DNA of 64,000 nucleotides from Streptomyces cellostaticus (GTDB lineage: Bacteria > Actinomycetota > Actinomycetes > Streptomycetales > Streptomycetaceae), in assembly GCF_023630175.1 (NCBI RefSeq), contig NZ_JALLIN010000025.1:48553-112552 (forward strand), read 5' to 3'. The notes under the pieces are model-generated. The model had not been told where the DNA came from. It did not search any database and worked only from the letters and a program-made list of their open reading frames with translations. The translations under genes were made by a program, and so were the position numbers. Shown here one piece after another: positions 8,535-17,044 of this stretch (positions within the stretch are counted from its first letter, which is position 1; every line of letters begins with the position of its first letter).

Positions 8535-9074
8535 TTACTTACCCGCCTTTCCGACCTTGCGGCGGATGACTTCGCCCTCGTACTTGACGCCCTTGGCCTT
8601 GTACGGGTCGGGCTTGCGCAGCTTGCGGATGTTGGCCGCAACCTCGCCGACCTTCTGCTTGTCGATGCCCTCGACCTGGAAGCGGGTCGGGGTCTCCACC
8701 TTGAAGGTGATTCCCTCGGGCGCCTCGACGACGATCGGGTGGCTGTAGCCGAGCGCGAACTCGAGGTTCGAACCCTTGGCCGCGACGCGGTAACCGACAC
8801 CGCTGATCTCGAGCTTCTTCACGTAACCCTGGGTCACGCCGGTGATCATGTTCGCCACCAGCGTGCGGGACAGGCCGTGCAGGGCCTTGTTCTGACGCTC
8901 GTCGTTCGGACGGGTGACGTTGAGCACGCCGTCCTCACCCTTGACGATGTCGATCGGCGCGACGACGGTGTGGGTCAGCGTGCCCTTGGGGCCCTTGACC
9001 GAGACCGTACGGCCGTCGATGGTGACGTCCACGCCGGCGGGAACCGTGATGGGGAGCTTGCCAATACGCGACAT
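8535..9074 (-). CDS. rplF: Large subunit ribosomal protein L6
   Basis: 179 aa, two tandem L6 domains near the factor-binding region of the 50S subunit. The N-terminus MSRIGKLPITVPAGVDVTID and the C-terminal signature IRKLRKPDPYKAKGVKYEGE are typical. It lies between rpsH and rplR. Confidence 0.96.
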   Translation of the reverse strand: MSRIGKLPITVPAGVDVTIDGRTVSVKGPKGTLTHTVVAPIDIVKGEDGVLNVTRPNDERQNKALHGLSRTLVANMITGVTQGYVKKLEISGVGYRVAAKGSNLEFALGYSHPIVVEAPEGITFKVETPTRFQVEGIDKQKVGEVAANIRKLRKPDPYKAKGVKYEGEVIRRKVGKAGK

Positions 9075-9098
9075 AGCTGTTTCCTCCGTTCCCTTCCG

Positions 9099-9497
9099 CT
9101 ACCAGACGTAGGCGAGGACTTCCCCACCCACGCCCTTCTTGCCGGCCTGCTTGTCGGTGAGGAGCCCGTGCGACGTGGAGATGATCGCCACGCCCAGGCC
9201 GCCGAGCACCTTCGGCAGGTTGGTGGACTTCGCGTAAACCCGGAGACCGGGCTTGGAGATCCGCTTGATGCCCGCGATGGAGCGCTCACGGTTCGGGCCG
9301 AACTTCAGCTCGAGGACGAGGTTCTTGCCGACCTCGGCGTCCTCGACCTTCCAGCCCGTGATGAAGCCCTCCTGCTGGAGGATCTCCGCGATGTGAGACT
9401 TGATCTTCGATGCCGGCATCGTCACGGAGTCGTGGTATGCCGAGTTCGCGTTCCGCAGACGCGTAAGCATGTCTGCGATCGGATCAGTCATGGTCAT
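9099..9497 (-). CDS. rpsH: Small subunit ribosomal protein S8
   Basis: 132 aa, a primary 16S rRNA-binder of the 30S body. In E. coli it is also the translational repressor of the spc operon. The start used is MTMTDPIADMLTRLRNANSA; an earlier in-frame ATG would add 15 residues not seen in the family. The C-terminal STSHGLLTDKQAGKKGVGGE signature is present. Confidence 0.95.
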   Translation of the reverse strand: MTMTDPIADMLTRLRNANSAYHDSVTMPASKIKSHIAEILQQEGFITGWKVEDAEVGKNLVLELKFGPNRERSIAGIKRISKPGLRVYAKSTNLPKVLGGLGVAIISTSHGLLTDKQAGKKGVGGEVLAYVW

Positions 9498-9709
9498 GAA
9501 TTGGCCTTCGGCCTCTCTCGCCGGGGTTTCCTGATGCGCCATCCCTCTCCCCGATCCGAGACGGGACGGGTGCGGCGCGGTGGACCTACGGCGTAGTAAG
9601 TCGTACGGGCGCGGCAGACGCCCAACCCCACAAGCCTAAGGCATGCGGAGAAGGGCCCCTGCCGACCCAGATGCTTACCGAGAGCTTCAGGAATCCCCTA
9701 TTACAGGGA

Positions 9710-9895
9710 TTACCAGGAGCTCTTGGTCACGCCCGGCAGCTCGCCACGGTGAGCCATCTCACGAAGGCACACGCGGCACAGGCCGAACTTGCGGTACACG
9801 GAGTGCGGGCGGCCGCAGCGCTGGCAGCGGGTGTAGCCACGCACACCGAACTTGGGCTTGCGAGCAGCCTTAGCGATCAGAGCCTTCTTCGCCAT
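9710..9895 (-). CDS. rpsN: Small subunit ribosomal protein S14, zinc-binding type
   Basis: 61 aa, the short type Z form. Zinc ligands are C24, C27, C40 and C43 in CQRCG...CRVC. It belongs to the 30S head near S3 and S10. The start MAKKALIAKAARKPKFGVRG gives the standard length. It is followed by a 212-nt gap before rpsH, the widest inside the spc part, with no obvious gene in it. Confidence 0.95.
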   Translation of the reverse strand: MAKKALIAKAARKPKFGVRGYTRCQRCGRPHSVYRKFGLCRVCLREMAHRGELPGVTKSSW

Positions 9896-9900
9896 CTCGC

Positions 9901-10458
9901 TCACGCCTCCTTGAACGGGAAGCCGAGGTGACGAAGGAGCGCACGGCCCTCAGCGTCGTTGGTCGCCGTGGTCACCACGGTGATGTCCATACCCCGGGTG
10001 CGGTCGATCTTGTCCTGGTCGATCTCGTGGAACATGACCTGCTCCGTGAGACCGAAGGTGTAGTTGCCACGGCCGTCGAACTGCTTGGGGGACAGGCCGC
10101 GGAAGTCGCGGATGCGCGGCAGCGCGAGCGACAGGGTGCGGTCCAGGAACTCCCACATGCGGTCGCCACGGAGCGTGACGTGGGCACCGATCGGCTGGCC
10201 CTCGCGCAGCTTGAACTGCGCGATGGACTTGCGGGCCTTGGTGACGGCCGGCTTCTGACCGGTGATGGTGGTCAGGTCGCGGATCGCGCCCTCGATCAGC
10301 TTCGAGTCACGGGCGGCGTCGCCGACACCCATGTTGACCACGATCTTGACGAGGCCGGGAACCTGCATGACGTTCTCGTACTTGAACTCGTCACGCAGCT
10401 TGCCCGCGATCTCCTCGCGGTACTTCTGCTTCAGACGCGGAGTGGTGGTGGTAGCCAT
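9901..10458 (-). CDS. rplE: Large subunit ribosomal protein L5
   Basis: 185 aa. Binds 5S rRNA and forms bridge B1b with S13. The motifs VPGLVKIVVNMGVGDA and GQKPAVTKARKSIAQFKLRE are diagnostic. The start overlaps the rplX stop by one base. Confidence 0.96.
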   Translation of the reverse strand: MATTTTPRLKQKYREEIAGKLRDEFKYENVMQVPGLVKIVVNMGVGDAARDSKLIEGAIRDLTTITGQKPAVTKARKSIAQFKLREGQPIGAHVTLRGDRMWEFLDRTLSLALPRIRDFRGLSPKQFDGRGNYTFGLTEQVMFHEIDQDKIDRTRGMDITVVTTATNDAEGRALLRHLGFPFKEA

Positions 10459-10781
10459 CAGATGTCCTCACCCGTCCGCTTGGCAACGCGGATCTTGTTG
10501 CCCTCGTCGTCGAAGCGGTAACCGACACGCGTGACGACCTTCTGGCCGTCCTTCTCAACGACCAGCTGGACGTTGGAGACGTGGATCGGCGCCTCGGTCG
10601 TGACGATGCCGCCGGCCTGCGAACCGCTGGCGGTCGGACCGGCCTTGGTGTGCTTCTTGACCCGGTTGACACCCTCGACCAGGACACGCTCGTCGCGCGG
10701 GTAAGCGGCAATGACCTTGCCCTGCTTGCCCTTGTCCTTGCCGGTGATGACCTGGACCAGGTCGCCCTTCTTGATCTTCAT
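10458..10781 (-). CDS. rplX: Large subunit ribosomal protein L24
   Basis: 107 aa. One of the two assembly-initiator proteins of the 50S subunit, at the exit tunnel rim. It begins MKIKKGDLVQVITGKDKGKQ, a KOW motif, and has the conserved EGVNRVKKHTKAGPT. It starts 2 nt after rplN and overlaps rplE by 1 nt. Confidence 0.96.
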   Translation of the reverse strand: MKIKKGDLVQVITGKDKGKQGKVIAAYPRDERVLVEGVNRVKKHTKAGPTASGSQAGGIVTTEAPIHVSNVQLVVEKDGQKVVTRVGYRFDDEGNKIRVAKRTGEDI

Positions 10782-10783
10782 GC

Positions 10784-11152
10784 TTACAGCACCTCCGGCG
10801 CGAGCGAGATGATCTTCATGAACTTCTTCTCGCGCAGCTCACGGCCGACCGGGCCGAAGATACGGGTGCCACGAGGGTCGCCGTCGTTCTTCAGAATGAC
10901 GGCGGCGTTCTCGTCGAAGCGGATGTACGAGCCGTCCGGACGGCGGCGCTCCTTGACGGTGCGAACGATGACCGCCTTGACGACGTCACCCTTCTTCACG
11001 TTGCCGCCGGGGATCGCGTCCTTGACGGTGGCGACGATGACGTCACCGATGCCCGCGTAGCGGCGACCGGAGCCACCGAGCACACGGATGCAAAGGATCT
11101 CCTTCGCACCAGTGTTGTCGGCGACGCGCAGTCGCGACTCCTGCTGGATCAC
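10784..11152 (-). CDS. rplN: Large subunit ribosomal protein L14
   Basis: 122 aa, highly conserved. It lies at the subunit interface and contacts 16S helix 14 (bridge B8). It begins MIQQESRLRVADNTGAKEIL and ends EKKFMKIISLAPEVL. It follows rpsQ after a 130-nt gap with three stem-loops. Confidence 0.97.
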   Translation of the reverse strand: MIQQESRLRVADNTGAKEILCIRVLGGSGRRYAGIGDVIVATVKDAIPGGNVKKGDVVKAVIVRTVKERRRPDGSYIRFDENAAVILKNDGDPRGTRIFGPVGRELREKKFMKIISLAPEVL

Positions 11153-11180
11153 GTCTATCTCCTGTGTGTCTGCCGGTTCC

Positions 11181-11210
11181 CCGGGAGCCGCTCAGCGGAG
11201 CGGCTCCCGG
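11181..11210 (-). terminator. Perfect hairpin between rpsQ and rplN
   Basis: 12-bp perfect stem CCGGGAGCCGCT/AGCGGCTCCCGG with a 6-nt loop. Two smaller stems follow upstream on the transcript (about 11228-11249 and AATTCCC/GGGAATT at 11263-11280). The group may be an attenuator or a processing/stability site inside the operon. Confidence 0.45.
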
Positions 11211-11282
11211 AGCCTGGCGGAACTGTCCTGCGAGGGATGCCCCGCAGGAACGTACATGGTGGAATTCCCTCGCGGGAATTGC

Positions 11283-11570
11283 CTACTTGGCCTTCTCGAG
11301 GATCTCGACGACGCGCCAGCGCTTCGTCGCGGACAGCGGCCGGGTCTCCATCAGGAGGACGCGGTCGCCGACGCCCGCGGCGTTCTGCTCGTCGTGCGCC
11401 TTGAGCTTGTTGGTACGGCGGATGACCTTGCCGTACAGCGCGTGCTTGACGCGGTCCTCGACAGCGACGACGACGGTCTTGTCCATCTTGTCGCTGACGA
11501 CGAGACCCTCGCGGGTCTTGCGGAAGCCGCGGGCCTCTGCAGTCTGCTCAGTCACGTTGCTCTCACTCAT
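11283..11570 (-). CDS. rpsQ: Small subunit ribosomal protein S17
   Basis: 95 aa, an OB-fold primary 16S rRNA binder in the 30S body. The core reads RKTREGLVVSDKMDKTVVVA, with KLKAHDEQNAAGVGDRVLLM further on. The start overlaps the rpmC stop by one base. Confidence 0.95.
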   Translation of the reverse strand: MSESNVTEQTAEARGFRKTREGLVVSDKMDKTVVVAVEDRVKHALYGKVIRRTNKLKAHDEQNAAGVGDRVLLMETRPLSATKRWRVVEILEKAK

Positions 11571-11794
11571 CAGGCGCTCTCCACCGTCTCGATGCCCAGC
11601 TCGCGCTCACGCATCAGGGTGTAGATCCGCGCGATGTCCTTACGGACGGCCTTCAGCCGGCCGTGGTTCTCGAGCTGACCGGTCGCCGCCTGGAAGCGGA
11701 GATTGAACAGCTCTTCCTTGGCCTCGCGGAGCTTGCCCAGAAGCTCCTCGTTGCCCAGCTCGCGCAGCTCGGACGCCTTGGTACCGGCCGACAT
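11570..11794 (-). CDS. rpmC: Large subunit ribosomal protein L29
   Basis: 74 aa, a two-helix hairpin at the exit tunnel that contacts signal recognition particle and trigger factor. The LRELGNEELLGKLREAKEEL and LRFQAATGQLENHGRLKAVR stretches identify it. The ATG at 11794 overlaps the rplP stop (TGATG); a GTG one codon earlier is also possible. Confidence 0.94.
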   Translation of the reverse strand: MSAGTKASELRELGNEELLGKLREAKEELFNLRFQAATGQLENHGRLKAVRKDIARIYTLMRERELGIETVESA

Positions 11795-12213
11795 CACGCT
11801 TCACCTGCCTCGCGCTTGACGATCCGGCACTTCATCGGCAGCTTGTGGGCCGCACGAAGCAGCGCCTCACGGGCGATCTTCTCGTTGGGGTACGACAGCT
11901 CGAACATCACGCGTCCGGGCTTGACGTTGGCGATCCACCACTCCGGAGAACCCTTACCGGAACCCATGCGGGTCTCGGCAGGCTTCTTGGTGAGGGGACG
12001 GTCCGGGTAGATGTTGATCCAGACCTTGCCGCCACGCTTGATGTGACGCGTCATGGCGATACGAGCGGCCTCGATCTGACGGTTCGTCACATACGCCGGG
12101 GTCAGCGCCTGGATGCCGTACTCGCCGAACGCAACCTGCGTTCCACCCTTGGACATACCGCTGCGCTTCGGGTGGTGCTGCTTGCGGTGCTTGACCCTAC
12201 GGGGGATCAGCAT
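11794..12213 (-). CDS. rplP: Large subunit ribosomal protein L16
   Basis: 139 aa. Late-assembly protein near the A-site tRNA elbow. It starts MLIPRRVKHRKQHHPKRSGM and carries the conserved INIYPDRPLTKKPAETRMGS and GKGSPEWWIANVKPGRVMFE. It lies 5 nt downstream of rpsC. Confidence 0.97.
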   Translation of the reverse strand: MLIPRRVKHRKQHHPKRSGMSKGGTQVAFGEYGIQALTPAYVTNRQIEAARIAMTRHIKRGGKVWINIYPDRPLTKKPAETRMGSGKGSPEWWIANVKPGRVMFELSYPNEKIAREALLRAAHKLPMKCRIVKREAGEA

Positions 12214-12218
12214 TTCGG

Positions 12219-13040
12219 TCAGGCCTCCGTTCCGGTGCTCTCAGCCGGAGCGGACGCGGGAGCCTCGGCCTTGGGGGCCTCGGCGCCGGCAGCCTGCTGC
12301 GGCTTGCGACCGCGCCGCTCGCCACCACGGCCACCACGGGCCGGGCGGTCGGCACCGCCACGGGCCGGGCGGTTACCCGCACGGGCCGCAGCGTTCTCGG
12401 CGCGGACCTCGGCGATGTTCTTGACGTCGCCCTTGTAGATCCAGACCTTCACGCCGATGCGGCCGAAGGTCGTCTTGGCCTCGAAGAAGCCGTAGTCCAC
12501 GTTCGCACGGAGCGTGTGCAGGGGCACGCGGCCCTCGCGGTAGAACTCCGAGCGGGACATCTCGGCGCCGCCGAGGCGGCCGCCGCACTGGATCTTGATG
12601 CCCTTGGCGCCGGCCTTCATCGCCGACTGCATGCTCTTGCGCATGGCACGGCGGAAGGAGACGCGGGAGGAGAGCTGCTCGGCGACGGCCTGGGCCACGA
12701 GCTGAGCGTCGGTCTCGGGGTTCTTGACCTCGAGGATGTTCAGCTGGACCTGCTTGCCGGTGAGCTTCTCGAGGTCACCGCGGATGCGGTCGGCCTCGGC
12801 GCCACGGCGGCCGATGACGATGCCCGGACGGGCGGTGTGGATGTCCACACGCACGCGGTCACGGGTGCGCTCGATCTCGACCTTCGAGATGCCGGCGCGC
12901 TCCATGCCGGACGTCATCATCCGACGGATGGCGACGTCTTCCTTGACGTAGTCCTTGTACAGCTTGTCGGCGTACCAACGCGACTTGAAGTCGGTCGTGA
13001 CACCGAGCCGGAACCCATGCGGGTTAACCTTCTGGCCCAT
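12219..13040 (-). CDS. rpsC: Small subunit ribosomal protein S3
   Basis: 273 aa. Forms the mRNA entry tunnel with S4 and S5 and has helicase-like activity. It begins MGQKVNPHGFRLGVTTDFKS, with a KH domain (RPGIVIGRRGAEADRIRGDL) around residues 73-92. It is longer than E. coli S3 (233 aa) because of an Arg/Gly/Ala-rich tail after about residue 215. It overlaps rplV by one base. Confidence 0.96.
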   Translation of the reverse strand: MGQKVNPHGFRLGVTTDFKSRWYADKLYKDYVKEDVAIRRMMTSGMERAGISKVEIERTRDRVRVDIHTARPGIVIGRRGAEADRIRGDLEKLTGKQVQLNILEVKNPETDAQLVAQAVAEQLSSRVSFRRAMRKSMQSAMKAGAKGIKIQCGGRLGGAEMSRSEFYREGRVPLHTLRANVDYGFFEAKTTFGRIGVKVWIYKGDVKNIAEVRAENAAARAGNRPARGGADRPARGGRGGERRGRKPQQAAGAEAPKAEAPASAPAESTGTEA

Positions 13041-13387
13041 TACCGGGTTCCTTCCTTGCTGCTGACGACCACGGTGATGTGGCTGGTCCGCTTGCGGATC
13101 CGGTAGGCACGGCCCTGGGCGCGCGGACGGAACCGCTTCAGGGTCGGGCCCTCGTCGACGTACGCCTCGGAGATGAAGAGGCTGTCGGCGTCGGTGTGGT
13201 CGTAGTTGTGCGCGGCGTTGGCGATGGCGCTGTCGAGCACCTTGCCGACGGGCACTGAGGCGGCCTGCGGAGCGAATCGCAGGACCGCCTGAGCCTCCGT
13301 GGCGTCCATGCCACGGATAAGGTCCACCACGCGGCGGGCCTTCATGGGCGTAACGCGGATGTACCGCGCCTGGGCCCTGGCTTCCAT
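13040..13387 (-). CDS. rplV: Large subunit ribosomal protein L22
   Basis: 115 aa. Its beta-hairpin lines the exit tunnel constriction with L4. The signature MKARRVVDLIRGMDATEAQ and the hairpin region RFRPRAQGRAYRIRKRTSHI are both intact. Confidence 0.96.
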   Translation of the reverse strand: MEARAQARYIRVTPMKARRVVDLIRGMDATEAQAVLRFAPQAASVPVGKVLDSAIANAAHNYDHTDADSLFISEAYVDEGPTLKRFRPRAQGRAYRIRKRTSHITVVVSSKEGTR

Positions 13388-13431
13388 GGTTGTCCCTCTC
13401 AGTTACTTACGTGTCTGAATGCGATCCGCGC

Positions 13432-13713
13432 TTAGCGGCGCTTCGACTTCCGGTCGTCCTTGACGTGACCCCGGAAGGTGCGCGTCGGCGAGAACTCGCC
13501 GAGCTTGTGGCCGACCATCGACTCGGTGACGAACACCGGGATGTGGGTCTTGCCGTTGTGCACCGCGAGCGTGTGGCCCAGCATGGCCGGGACGATCATG
13601 GAGCGACGGGACCAGGTCTTGATGACGTTCTTGGTGCCGGCTTCGTTCTGGGCGTCCACCTTCTTGATCAGGTGGTCGTCGACGAAGGGCCCCTTCTTCA
13701 GGCTACGAGGCAT
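13432..13713 (-). CDS. rpsS: Small subunit ribosomal protein S19
   Basis: 93 aa, 30S head protein that pairs with S13. It begins MPRSLKKGPFVDDHLIKKVD and contains GHTLAVHNGKTHIPVFVTES. It lies 12 nt after rplB. Confidence 0.97.
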   Translation of the reverse strand: MPRSLKKGPFVDDHLIKKVDAQNEAGTKNVIKTWSRRSMIVPAMLGHTLAVHNGKTHIPVFVTESMVGHKLGEFSPTRTFRGHVKDDRKSKRR

Positions 13714-13725
13714 CTCAACCCGTCC

Positions 13726-14562
13726 TTAGCGCTTCTTGTTCGTCTTGCGGCGGCGGACGATGTACTTGTTCGACGCCTTCTTGGGCGAACGAGTACGGCC
13801 TTCCTTCTTGCCCCACGGGGACACGGGGTGGCGACCACCGGAGGTCCGGCCCTCACCACCACCGTGCGGGTGGTCGACCGGGTTCATGACGACACCACGG
13901 ACGGTCGGGCGAACGCCCAGCCACCGCTTACGGCCGGCCTTGCCCCAGTTGATGTTGCTCTGCTCGGCGTTGCCGACCTCGCCGATGGTGGCGCGGCAGC
14001 GGACGTCGACCAGGCGGATCTCACCGGACGGCATGCGGAGGTGGGCCATCGAGCCCTCCTTCGCGAGCAGCTGCACGGAGGCACCGGCGGAGCGGGCGAA
14101 CTTGGCACCGCCACCGGGACGGAGCTCGATCGCGTGGATCGTGGTACCGACCGGGATGTTGCGGAGGGCCAGGTTGTTGCCCGGCTTGATGTCGGCCCCG
14201 GGACCGTTCTCGACGCGGTCGCCCTGCTGCAGGTTGCGCGGGGCGAGGATGTAGCGCTTCTCGCCGTCGGCGTAGTGCAGCAGCGCGATGCGCGCGGTGC
14301 GGTTGGGGTCGTACTCGATGTGCGCGACCTTCGCCGGCACGCCGTCCTTGTCGTGACGACGGAAGTCGATCACACGGTAGGCGCGCTTGTGTCCGCCACC
14401 CTGGTGGCGAACGGTCACACGACCGGCGTTGTTACGGCCGCCCTTGCTGTGCAGGGGGCGGACCAGCGACTTCTCCGGCGTGGACCGCGTGACCTCGACG
14501 AAGTCGGCGACGCTGGCGCCACGACGGCCCGGCGTAGTCGGCTTGTACTTGCGGATTCCCAT
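13726..14562 (-). CDS. rplB: Large subunit ribosomal protein L2
   Basis: 278 aa. One of the most conserved r-proteins, needed for subunit association and peptidyl transfer. It begins MGIRKYKPTTPGRRGASVAD; the catalytic-region signature VVMNPVDHPHGGGEGRTSGG with the essential His lies near residue 225. It ends in a basic tail (RRRKTNKKR). Confidence 0.98.
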   Translation of the reverse strand: MGIRKYKPTTPGRRGASVADFVEVTRSTPEKSLVRPLHSKGGRNNAGRVTVRHQGGGHKRAYRVIDFRRHDKDGVPAKVAHIEYDPNRTARIALLHYADGEKRYILAPRNLQQGDRVENGPGADIKPGNNLALRNIPVGTTIHAIELRPGGGAKFARSAGASVQLLAKEGSMAHLRMPSGEIRLVDVRCRATIGEVGNAEQSNINWGKAGRKRWLGVRPTVRGVVMNPVDHPHGGGEGRTSGGRHPVSPWGKKEGRTRSPKKASNKYIVRRRKTNKKR

Positions 14563-14600
14563 TTCTCAGTCCTCGTCCGATATCGGACGATCCGACCCGC

Positions 14601-15020
14601 TTACGCGGTCGGACCGCCGAAGATGTCGATACGGTCGCCCTCGGCGAGGGTCACGATCGCGCGCTTGGTGGCGGCACGCTGGCCGAAGCCCGTGCGGGTC
14701 CGCTTGCGCTTGCCGGCGCGGTTGATCGTGTTGACCCCGGTGACCTTGACGTCGAAGACCGCCTGGACGGCCTGCTTGATCTGGGTCTTGTTGGCGTTCG
14801 GGTCGACGATGAACGTGTACTTGTTGTCGTCGATGAGCGCGTAGCTCTTCTCCGAGACGACCGGCTTCAGCAGGACGTCACGGGGGTCCGTGTACGACTT
14901 GCTCAGCGGGGTCTCGACGGTGTTCTTGCCCTCGGTGGCGTGGCGCTTCGCCTTGGCGACGCGCGCGGCCTTGGCGGCCTTGGCGGCCTTCGAGGCGATG
15001 CTCGGGTGACGCGTAGCCAT
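14601..15020 (-). CDS. rplW: Large subunit ribosomal protein L23, with N-terminal extension
   Basis: 139 aa. L23 is the docking site for trigger factor and SRP at the tunnel exit. The family core begins near residue 45 (DPRDVLLKPVVSEKSYALID) and includes KYTFIVDPNANKTQIKQAVQ. The first 40 residues are an Ala/Lys-rich extension (IASKAAKAAKAARVAKAKRH) that I recall from other Streptomyces L23 proteins. The ATG at 15020 overlaps the rplD stop by one base. Confidence 0.93.
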   Translation of the reverse strand: MATRHPSIASKAAKAAKAARVAKAKRHATEGKNTVETPLSKSYTDPRDVLLKPVVSEKSYALIDDNKYTFIVDPNANKTQIKQAVQAVFDVKVTGVNTINRAGKRKRTRTGFGQRAATKRAIVTLAEGDRIDIFGGPTA

Positions 15021-15673
15021 CAGGCCTCGCTCCCTTCGGTGTCAGCGGCCTTGGGGCCAGACACGAAGGACTCGAACGCGGCCTGGGTGAAGACCACGTC
15101 GTCCGAGACGAGAACGTCGTACGTGTTCAGCTGGCCCGGCTCCAGGATGTGGACCTGGGGCAGGTTGCGGGCGGACAGCCACGCGGCCTCGTCGGAGCGG
15201 TCGACGACCAGGAGCAGGTTCTTGCGCTCGCTGATCTTGCCGAACAGGCTCTTGGCGGCCTTGGTGCTGGGGTTCGCGCCCTCGACCACGCCGGAGACGA
15301 CGTGGATGCGGTTGTGACGCGCCCGGTCGGTGAGGGCACCGCGCAGGGCGGCGGCCTTCATCTTCTTCGGGGTGCGCTGCGAGTAGTCACGCGGCACGGG
15401 ACCGTGCACGACGCCACCACCGGCGAACTGCGGCGCACGGGTCGAACCCTGACGGGCGCGACCGGTGCCCTTCTGGCGGTAGGGCTTCTTGCCACCACCG
15501 CGGACCTCGCCACGCGTCTTGGTCTTGTGCGTGCCCTGACGGGCAGCGGCCAGCTGCGCGACGACGACCTGGTGGATCAGCGGAACGCTGACCTTGGCGT
15601 CGAAGATCTCCGCGGGGAGCTCGACGGAACCGGCCTTGTCGCCCGCCGGCGAAAGGATGTCAACAGTGCTCAT
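15020..15673 (-). CDS. rplD: Large subunit ribosomal protein L4
   Basis: 217 aa. Its long loop reaches the exit tunnel opposite L22; in E. coli L4 also represses the S10 operon. The loop region reads GGGKKPYRQKGTGRARQGST, about residues 60-79. It lies 8 nt after rplC. Confidence 0.96.
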   Translation of the reverse strand: MSTVDILSPAGDKAGSVELPAEIFDAKVSVPLIHQVVVAQLAAARQGTHKTKTRGEVRGGGKKPYRQKGTGRARQGSTRAPQFAGGGVVHGPVPRDYSQRTPKKMKAAALRGALTDRARHNRIHVVSGVVEGANPSTKAAKSLFGKISERKNLLLVVDRSDEAAWLSARNLPQVHILEPGQLNTYDVLVSDDVVFTQAAFESFVSGPKAADTEGSEA

Positions 15674-15681
15674 CGGTTACC

Positions 15682-16326
15682 TCAGGCCCCCTTGGCCGCG
15701 GTGCGGACCAGGACGAGGCCGCCGTTCGGACCGGGAACCGCGCCCTTGATGAGCAGCAGACCCTTCTCCGCGTCAACGGCGTGGACGGTCAGGTTCTGGG
15801 TGGTGACCCGCTCGTTGCCCATGCGACCCGCCATGCGGAGGCCCTTGAACACGCGGCCCGGGGTGGCGCAGCCACCGATGGAACCGGGCGAGCGGTGCTT
15901 GCGCTGGGTGCCGTGTCCGGCGCCGAGGCCCTTGAAGTTGTGACGCTTCATGACACCGGCGAAGCCCTTGCCCTTGCTCTTGCCGGTCACGTCCACCTTG
16001 ACGCCCGCCTCGAAGACCTCCGCGGAGATCTCCTGGCCCAGCGTGTACTCGGAGGCGTCCGCGGTGCGGATCTCGACGAGGTGGCGGCGGGGGGTGACGT
16101 CGGCCTTGGCGAAGTGGCCCTTGAGGGGCTTGTTCACCTTGCGCGGGTCGATCTCGCCGAAAGCGATCTGGACGGACTCGTAGCCGTCGACATCGTTCGT
16201 GCGGACCTGGGTGACGACGTTGGGGCCGGCCTTGACGACGGTGACCGGAACAACACGGTTGTTCTCGTCCCACACCTGCGTCATGCCGAGCTTCTCGCCC
16301 AGGATGCCCTTGATCTGCTTAGCCAT
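15682..16326 (-). CDS. rplC: Large subunit ribosomal protein L3
   Basis: 214 aa. One of two assembly initiators, reaching the peptidyl transferase centre by its W-loop. It starts MAKQIKGILGEKLGMTQVWD and has the signature GKGFAGVMKRHNFKGLGAGH. It is the second gene of the S10 operon, 17 nt after rpsJ. Confidence 0.97.
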   Translation of the reverse strand: MAKQIKGILGEKLGMTQVWDENNRVVPVTVVKAGPNVVTQVRTNDVDGYESVQIAFGEIDPRKVNKPLKGHFAKADVTPRRHLVEIRTADASEYTLGQEISAEVFEAGVKVDVTGKSKGKGFAGVMKRHNFKGLGAGHGTQRKHRSPGSIGGCATPGRVFKGLRMAGRMGNERVTTQNLTVHAVDAEKGLLLIKGAVPGPNGGLVLVRTAAKGA

Positions 16327-16343
16327 TCTCAGCTCACCGACCC

Positions 16344-16652
16344 TCAGAGCTTGATCTCGATGTCGACACCGGCCGGGAGGTCGAGTCGCATCAGAGAGTC
16401 AACGGTCTTGGGGGTGGGGTCGAGAATGTCGATCAGGCGCTTGTGCGTGCGCATCTCGAAGTGCTCGCGCGAGTCCTTGTACTTGTGCGGCGACTTGATG
16501 ACGCAGTACACGTTCTTCTCAGTGGGCAGCGGCACCGGGCCCGCGACCGACGCACCAGTGCGGGTCACCGTCTCGACGATCTTCTTCGCCGAGGAGTCGA
16601 TGACCTCGTGGTCGTAGGCCTTGAGCCGGATGCGGATCTTCTGTCCCGCCAT
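16344..16652 (-). CDS. rpsJ: Small subunit ribosomal protein S10
   Basis: 102 aa, 30S head protein that also acts as NusE in transcription antitermination with NusB. It begins MAGQKIRIRLKAYDHEVIDS and carries the signature SPHKYKDSREHFEMRTHKR. It is the first gene of the operon, with a leader of about 386 nt from the promoter at 17045-17073. Confidence 0.97.
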   Translation of the reverse strand: MAGQKIRIRLKAYDHEVIDSSAKKIVETVTRTGASVAGPVPLPTEKNVYCVIKSPHKYKDSREHFEMRTHKRLIDILDPTPKTVDSLMRLDLPAGVDIEIKL

Positions 16653-16719
16653 GGCTACTCAGTAGTCCTGTCTCTTCAACGCTCTGGAACCCGGCGGATT
16701 CCTTTTGCTGTCCTTGCTC

Positions 16720-16746
16720 CTCCGACCCACGCGGTCGGGTGTGTCG
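16720..16746 (-). promoter_or_regulatory. Leader hairpin shared with the rpsL leader
   Basis: This 27-nt element, with the stem CCGACC-GCGTG-GGTCGG on the minus strand, recurs identically at 27421-27447 upstream of rpsL. Here it lies 68 nt before the rpsJ start. The bases GCGGAAGCG just upstream are shared too, though spaced differently. It may be an autoregulatory protein-binding site in the leader RNA. Confidence 0.6.
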
Positions 16747-17044
16747 CGCTTCCGCTGACACAGATGTCCCTTGTTCGAACATCCCTGCGGGGGAATGCGA
16801 CGGCCCTTCCGGAACCGCGGACCGGGGACCTCGGGCCCACCGGGCGCCTGGCCGGTGCCGCGCCCACACTTCCCGGAAGATTCCCGTACGTCCGCCCCAG
16901 TGCTGCCCGTGGGCAGTTAGGGCGACGAGTACTGTGGGACTCGCTTCCGGTCCTCCCGGCGGGAGGCGCGCAGCATCAACACTCGACCGAGCAACTCGGA
17001 CAGTCTGCCATATGGGGTGGCGGGCTGGCCAATCGGGTCGAAGA

